Shown here piece after piece: positions 60,178 to 64,000 of a stretch of 64,000 bases of DNA. The translations under genes were made by a program, and so were the position numbers. This DNA is from Schauerella fraxinea (GTDB taxonomy: Bacteria; Pseudomonadota; Gammaproteobacteria; Burkholderiales; Burkholderiaceae_B). Every line of letters begins with the position of its first letter. Within the stretch, counting starts at the first letter, position 1. The stretch is from NCBI GenBank assembly GCA_030849965.1, contig JAVDKL010000001.1, positions 248,001 to 312,000 of the forward strand. The letters are read 5' to 3'. Below the pieces are notes generated by a model. It worked only from the letters and a program-made list of their open reading frames with translations. It did no database searches and was not told the DNA's origin.

Positions 60178-61011
60178 ATGACAGCCGTGGCATCCACTGC
60201 AGCACCCACCGCCCAACGCCGTTTGTGGTTGCGCGATCGCGCCGAAGCGATGACGCGCGCCGTCATTGGTCCGATGGCGGGCTTTGCGCTGTTCTTGCTG
60301 GTGTGGCAGACGATCGCCATGCTCATTCCCGCCATTCCCACGCCGGGTGTGACGTGGGACGCCGCGAAGGTGCTGTTTGCAGATCCGTTCTATCGCAATG
60401 GCCCGAACGACCAGGGGATCGGCTGGAACATCCTGGCGTCGCTGGAACGCGTGGCGATCGGCTTCGGCCTGGCCGCCATCGTGGGGATTCCCGCGGGCTT
60501 TGCGATCGGGCGCTTCGCGGCGATCAATGCGATGTTCTCGCCGATCGTCAGCCTCTTGCGTCCCGTGTCGCCGCTGGCGTGGCTGCCGCTCGGTCTGCTG
60601 CTCTTCAAGGCAGCCAATCCGGCGGCGATCTGGGCGATCTTCATCTGTTCGATCTGGCCCATGATCATCAATACCGCCACAGGCGTGCAGCGGGTGCCGC
60701 AGGACTATCTCAACGTGGCGCGCGTGCTCAATCTTTCCGAATGGAAGGTGCTGACGCGGGTGCTGTTGCCCGCCGTGCTGCCGTATGTACTGACCGGCGT
60801 GCGCCTGTCGATCGGGACGGCCTGGCTGGTGATCGTGGCCGCGGAAATGTTGACGGGCGGCACCGGTATCGGCTTCTGGCTGTGGGACGAGTGGAACAAC
60901 CTCAAAGTCGAACACATCGTGATCGCGATCTTCGTGATCGGCATCATCGGTTTGCTGCTGGAAGTCGCACTGATCCAGCTGGCGCGCCGCTTCACCTACA
61001 ACGAGGAGTAA
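60178..61011 (+). CDS. nrtB: Nitrate ABC transporter permease
   Basis: Inner-membrane permease of 277 residues with six membrane helices. Typical NrtB features are PSPI-like LLRPVSPLAWLPLGLLLF, the coupling loop DYLNVARVLNLSEWKVLTRVLLP, and AAEMLTGGTGIGFWLWDEWN (all shown in part). An aagggga site lies upstream of the ATG at 60178. It is three bases from the ATPase gene. Confidence 0.95.
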   Translation: MTAVASTAAPTAQRRLWLRDRAEAMTRAVIGPMAGFALFLLVWQTIAMLIPAIPTPGVTWDAAKVLFADPFYRNGPNDQGIGWNILASLERVAIGFGLAAIVGIPAGFAIGRFAAINAMFSPIVSLLRPVSPLAWLPLGLLLFKAANPAAIWAIFICSIWPMIINTATGVQRVPQDYLNVARVLNLSEWKVLTRVLLPAVLPYVLTGVRLSIGTAWLVIVAAEMLTGGTGIGFWLWDEWNNLKVEHIVIAIFVIGIIGLLLEVALIQLARRFTYNEE

Positions 61012-61014
61012 GTC

Positions 61015-62079
61015 ATGACGGCAAAATTCGTGCAGGTTGAAAACGTCGGCCAAACCTTTACCACGCGCAAGGGCAGCTTCATTGCACTGCGCGATGTGGA
61101 TCTGACGATTGCGCAAGGCGAATTCGTGTCGCTCATCGGTCATTCGGGGTGCGGCAAATCGACGCTCCTCAATCTGATCGCGGGCTTGACGCGACCGACC
61201 TCGGGTGTGCTGCTGTGCGGCGGCCGCGAAATCGCCGGCCCCGGTCCCGATCGCGCGGTGGTGTTTCAAAACCACTCGTTGCTGCCTTGGCTGACGTGTT
61301 TCGAGAACGTGTATCTCGCGGTGGAACGGGTGTTCTCGGCGACCGAGAAAAAGCCCCAATTGAAAGCGCGCACCCATGCCGCGCTCGAACTGGTGGGCTT
61401 GGCACACGCGGCCGCCAAACTGCCGCGCGAGATTTCGGGCGGCATGAAGCAACGGGTGGGCATCGCCCGCGCATTGGCCATCGAACCCAAAGTGCTGTTG
61501 ATGGATGAACCCTTCGGCGCACTCGATGCCTTGACGCGCGCCCATCTGCAGGACGAACTGCTCAAGATCGTGGCGCAAACGAAAAGCACTACCGTGATGG
61601 TGACCCACGATGTGGATGAAGCGGTGCTGCTCTCGGACCGCATCGTGATGCTCACCAATGGCCCGGCGGCCACCATCGGGCAGATCCTGGACGTGAACCT
61701 GGCGCGCCCGCGCAACCGGGTGGCGTTGGCCAGCGATCCGGGCTACCTCGCCGCACGTGCGGCCGTGGTCGACTTTCTGCATCATCGTCATGTGCCCGGG
61801 GGCGCCGCGCCGCAGGCCGAGGTGCCTATGGCGGCTGTGTCCTCAACGGCAGGATCGACGTCGGTAGCATCGACATCGGCTGCATCCCCATCGGCCGCGT
61901 CCGCACCCTTGGCGTCGGCATTGGTTGCAACTGCATCGGCTGCGCCCGTCGCCGCGGCTGTTGCTGCCGCGCCGTTCGATGGCCGCGGGTGGCAGGCGAG
62001 CAATGCGCCGCGCTACGCGGCGGGCGTCGACCCCGCCGAGCCGATCCGCCACGCGGTACGCCAGGAAACGAGCGCCTGA
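61015..62079 (+). CDS. nrtD: Nitrate ABC transporter ATPase with Ala-rich C-terminal tail
   Basis: ATPase of 354 residues; the usual NrtD is about 260-275. Walker A is GHSGCGKSTLL, the Q-loop is VVFQNHSLLPWLT, the signature is ISGGMKQRVGIARAL, Walker B is VLLMDEPFGALDA and the switch is VTHDVDEAV. After about residue 260 comes a tail of about 90 residues rich in Ala, Ser and Val, ending in a short polar segment, with no resemblance to the NrtC receptor-like domain. The tail is probably a disordered extension. Confidence 0.93.
   Translation: MTAKFVQVENVGQTFTTRKGSFIALRDVDLTIAQGEFVSLIGHSGCGKSTLLNLIAGLTRPTSGVLLCGGREIAGPGPDRAVVFQNHSLLPWLTCFENVYLAVERVFSATEKKPQLKARTHAALELVGLAHAAAKLPREISGGMKQRVGIARALAIEPKVLLMDEPFGALDALTRAHLQDELLKIVAQTKSTTVMVTHDVDEAVLLSDRIVMLTNGPAATIGQILDVNLARPRNRVALASDPGYLAARAAVVDFLHHRHVPGGAAPQAEVPMAAVSSTAGSTSVASTSAASPSAASAPLASALVATASAAPVAAAVAAAPFDGRGWQASNAPRYAAGVDPAEPIRHAVRQETSA
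61830..61975 (+). repeat. Low-complexity gcatcg/gcgtcg tract in the nitrate ATPase gene
   Basis: Degenerate repeats of gcatcg, gcgtcg and gcatcc encode ASTSAASPSAASAP-type sequence in the C-terminal tail. The frame is kept. Confidence 0.65.
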
Positions 62080-62103
62080 GCGGGCGCGCGAGGAGATTCG
62101 AGC

Positions 62104-63315
62104 ATGACGCCAAAACGCAAACTGGTCGTGGTGGGCAATGGCATGGCCGGCATGCGTACGGTCGAGGAATTGCTCAAGATCGCGCCGGATGTGTACGACA
62201 TTACGGTGTTCGGGTCTGAGCCGCACCCGAACTACAACCGCATCATGCTGTCGCCGGTGCTTACGGGCGAGCAGCAGTTCGAGGATATCGTCTTGAACGA
62301 CGAATCCTGGTACGCGGCCAACCACATTCGCCTGCTCGCCAATCGCACGGTGGTGAAGATCCATCGCGGGCGGCGCATCGTGTATGCCAACGACGGCACC
62401 GAGGCACCGTACGATCGGCTGCTGCTCGCGACGGGGTCCAATCCCTTTGTGTTGCCGGTGCCGGGCAACGACCTTGACGGTGTGATCACGTTTCGCGATA
62501 TCAGTGACGTGCAGCGCATGATTGCCGCCGCCGCGTCGCACCGCCACGCCGTGGTGATCGGGGGCGGGCTGCTGGGGCTGGAAGCGGCCAGTGGGCTGGC
62601 GGCGCGCGGCATGTCGGTCTCGGTGGTGCATTTGAGCCAGGGCTTGCTCGACCGTCAGCTCGACGACCATGCTGCCCGCTTGCTGCAGCAGACGTTGGAA
62701 GCGCGTGGGCTGACCTTCCTGATGCCCAAGCAGACGGCGCGCTTGATCGACGATGGGCACGGCCGGGTGCGCGCGGTAGCGTTTACCGACGGCACGGAAG
62801 TCTCGGCCGATCTGGTCGTCATGGCCGTTGGCATCCGCCCGAGTACGGCGCTGGCCGAGCAGTGTGGCTTGTATGTCGATCGCGGCGTGGTCGTCAACGA
62901 TACGCTGCAAACCTACGACCCCGTGGTGTATGCGGTGGGCGAGTGCGTCAGCCATCGCGGGATCGCCTACGGCCTGGTGGCCCCGCTCTACGAGCAGGCC
63001 AAGGTGTGCGCCAATCATCTGGCGCTGCACGGCATTGGCCGCTATCAGGGCAGTGTGACCGCCACGAAATTGAAGGTCACCGGCATCGATCTGTTTTCGG
63101 CGGGCGACTTCAAAGGCGGCGAGGGGACTGAGGCGATGACATTGCTCGACCCGATTGGCGGCGTCTACAAGCATCTGGTCATCAAGGGCGACAAGCTCGT
63201 CGGCGCCTGTCTGTATGGCGATACCGACGATGGCGCGTGGTACCTCAACCTGATTCGCGAGGGCCGATCCGTGGATGCCCTGCGCGATGACCTGATGTTT
63301 GGCGAGCACGGTTGA
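62104..63315 (+). CDS. NirB-N-like FAD/NAD(P)-dependent oxidoreductase
   Basis: Flavoprotein reductase of 403 residues matching the N-terminal half of NirB. FAD motif VVGNGMAGMRTVEEL at the start, substrate loop PNYNRIMLSPVLTGE, NAD motif VVIGGGLLGLEAASGLAARG (about 145-164) and VYAVGECVSHRGIAYGLV. No siroheme or [4Fe-4S] nitrite-reductase domain is attached. In nas operons such stand-alone proteins pass NADH electrons to nitrate reductase, as in NasB of Bacillus. An aggaga site precedes it, and nasA begins two bases after its stop. Confidence 0.92.
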   Translation: MTPKRKLVVVGNGMAGMRTVEELLKIAPDVYDITVFGSEPHPNYNRIMLSPVLTGEQQFEDIVLNDESWYAANHIRLLANRTVVKIHRGRRIVYANDGTEAPYDRLLLATGSNPFVLPVPGNDLDGVITFRDISDVQRMIAAAASHRHAVVIGGGLLGLEAASGLAARGMSVSVVHLSQGLLDRQLDDHAARLLQQTLEARGLTFLMPKQTARLIDDGHGRVRAVAFTDGTEVSADLVVMAVGIRPSTALAEQCGLYVDRGVVVNDTLQTYDPVVYAVGECVSHRGIAYGLVAPLYEQAKVCANHLALHGIGRYQGSVTATKLKVTGIDLFSAGDFKGGEGTEAMTLLDPIGGVYKHLVIKGDKLVGACLYGDTDDGAWYLNLIREGRSVDALRDDLMFGEHG

Positions 63316-63317
63316 CG

Positions 63318-64000
63318 ATGGATACGCCGCTCACTGAAAACCCCATACGCGAGGTCGCGTCGATCTGTTGCTACTGCGGCACCGGGTGTGGCGTACGCGT
63401 GCGCGCGCAGGGCGATCGCGTGATCTCGGTCGCGGGCGATACGCAGCATCCGTCCAGCCGTGGCGCACTCTGTAGCAAGGGCACGGCGCTCGCCGATACC
63501 GTTCGGCGCGATGCCTCGCGGGTGTTGCATGCCAGTTGGCGCGCCACGCGCACCGCGCCGCGACAAGCGATCACGGTCGACGCAGCGTTGGATATCGCGG
63601 CCGAAAAGTTTGCCGCCATCATCGCCGAACACGGGCCGGACGCGGTGGCGTTCTACCTCTCCGGCCAGTTGCTGACCGAAGACTACGCGGTCTTCAACAA
63701 GCTTGCCCGCGGGCTGGTGGGCACGAACAATATCGACACCAATTCGCGGCTGTGCATGTCGAGTGCGGTGGCCGGCTACAAGCTCACGCTCGGCGCCGAC
63801 GCACCACCGGCGTGTTACGACGACTTCGATGTGGCCGACACCGTGTTCATCGCCGGGTCGAACATGGCGTATGCCCACCCGGTATTGTTCAAGCGCATGA
63901 TGGCTGCACGTGCGGTTCGGTCCGATATGAAGATCATCGTAGTCGACCCCCGGCGCACGGATACCGCCGCCATGGCCGATCTTCATCTGGCGATCGCTCC
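63318..64000 (+). CDS. nasA: Assimilatory nitrate reductase catalytic subunit, 3' truncated by the window
   Basis: Molybdopterin guanine dinucleotide enzyme; 227 residues are visible of an expected 800-900. The N-terminal [4Fe-4S] motif has cysteines in CCYCGTGCGV (about 17-26) and LCSKG (about 53-57), as in NasA/NapA. Later LSGQLLTEDYAVFNKLARG and NIDTNSRLCMSSAV are the conserved substrate-funnel region of NasA. The ATG at 63318 is two bases after the reductase stop. It should use electrons from the flavoprotein encoded just upstream. Confidence 0.93.
   Translation, partial: MDTPLTENPIREVASICCYCGTGCGVRVRAQGDRVISVAGDTQHPSSRGALCSKGTALADTVRRDASRVLHASWRATRTAPRQAITVDAALDIAAEKFAAIIAEHGPDAVAFYLSGQLLTEDYAVFNKLARGLVGTNNIDTNSRLCMSSAVAGYKLTLGADAPPACYDDFDVADTVFIAGSNMAYAHPVLFKRMMAARAVRSDMKIIVVDPRRTDTAAMADLHLAIA

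Overview
The window is GC-rich, tightly packed bacterial chromosome with many 1-10 base gene overlaps. Two tripartite-tricarboxylate (Bug/TctC) binding proteins, two branched-chain amino-acid (LIV) type ABC transporters, a Wsp chemosensory operon and a CoxSML-type molybdenum hydroxylase operon suggest a beta-proteobacterium of the Burkholderiales, most likely Alcaligenaceae (Bordetella/Achromobacter relatives). This placement rests on gene content and is an inference. No rRNA, tRNA, CRISPR array, insertion sequence or prophage was seen.

Layout. 1-4459 (+): LIV transporter livK(partial)-H-M-G-F, with hairpins after livK. 4554-6823: glutathione S-transferase, PQQ-type sugar dehydrogenase, DUF423 membrane protein. 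6980-15761 (+): complete wspABCDEFR surface-sensing operon, ending in the diguanylate cyclase WspR. 15769-20655: membrane metallophosphoesterase, envelope/stress genes (DUF883, glycine-zipper, SYLF lipoprotein), a TetR regulator and XerD. 20745-24479 (+): 5-oxoprolinase pxpBCA and a MarR regulator with a repeat-built N-terminus. 24505-37859 (-): a 13-gene catabolic operon with amidohydrolase, three-subunit Mo hydroxylase, CoxG, DUF1116 protein, SDR, iron/2-oxoglutarate oxygenase and a dedicated LIV transporter. Its substrate is unknown and it is the best candidate for an undescribed pathway. 38210-42928 (-): phosphatidylserine decarboxylase, then a FeeM-like N-acyl amino acid synthase followed by a membrane GGDEF/EAL protein. 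43783-49320 (-): LacI regulator, ABC importer and GpdQ-like phosphodiesterase. 49523-53709 (+): a D-threonate/erythronate-type operon of permease, kinase, PdxA2 and GntR. 53706-54462: a possible 10-codon leader, a terminator and a DUF4760 protein. 54484-58554: two Bug receptors divergent from a DHDPS-family lyase and an FCD-type GntR regulator. 58726-64000 (+): nitrate assimilation operon (nrtABD, FAD reductase, nasA partial) behind a two-hexaloop ANTAR antitermination leader.

Themes. Cyclic di-GMP signalling appears twice (Wsp, and the GGDEF/EAL protein next to FeeM). Solute capture is heavily represented: two LIV systems, one spermidine/iron-like importer, two Bug proteins, one nitrate importer and one sugar-acid permease, mostly beside their own regulator or catabolic enzymes. 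Regulatory DNA is readable at several places: divergent overlapping promoters at 56627-56666, a LacI-type palindrome at 49344, a double palindrome at 49428, GGTATACC pairs near 37938 and 38002, and the nitrate leader RNA. At least seven unrelated proteins carry Ala/Ser/Thr-rich tails or linkers, several encoded by short tandem DNA repeats such as (GCATCG)n.
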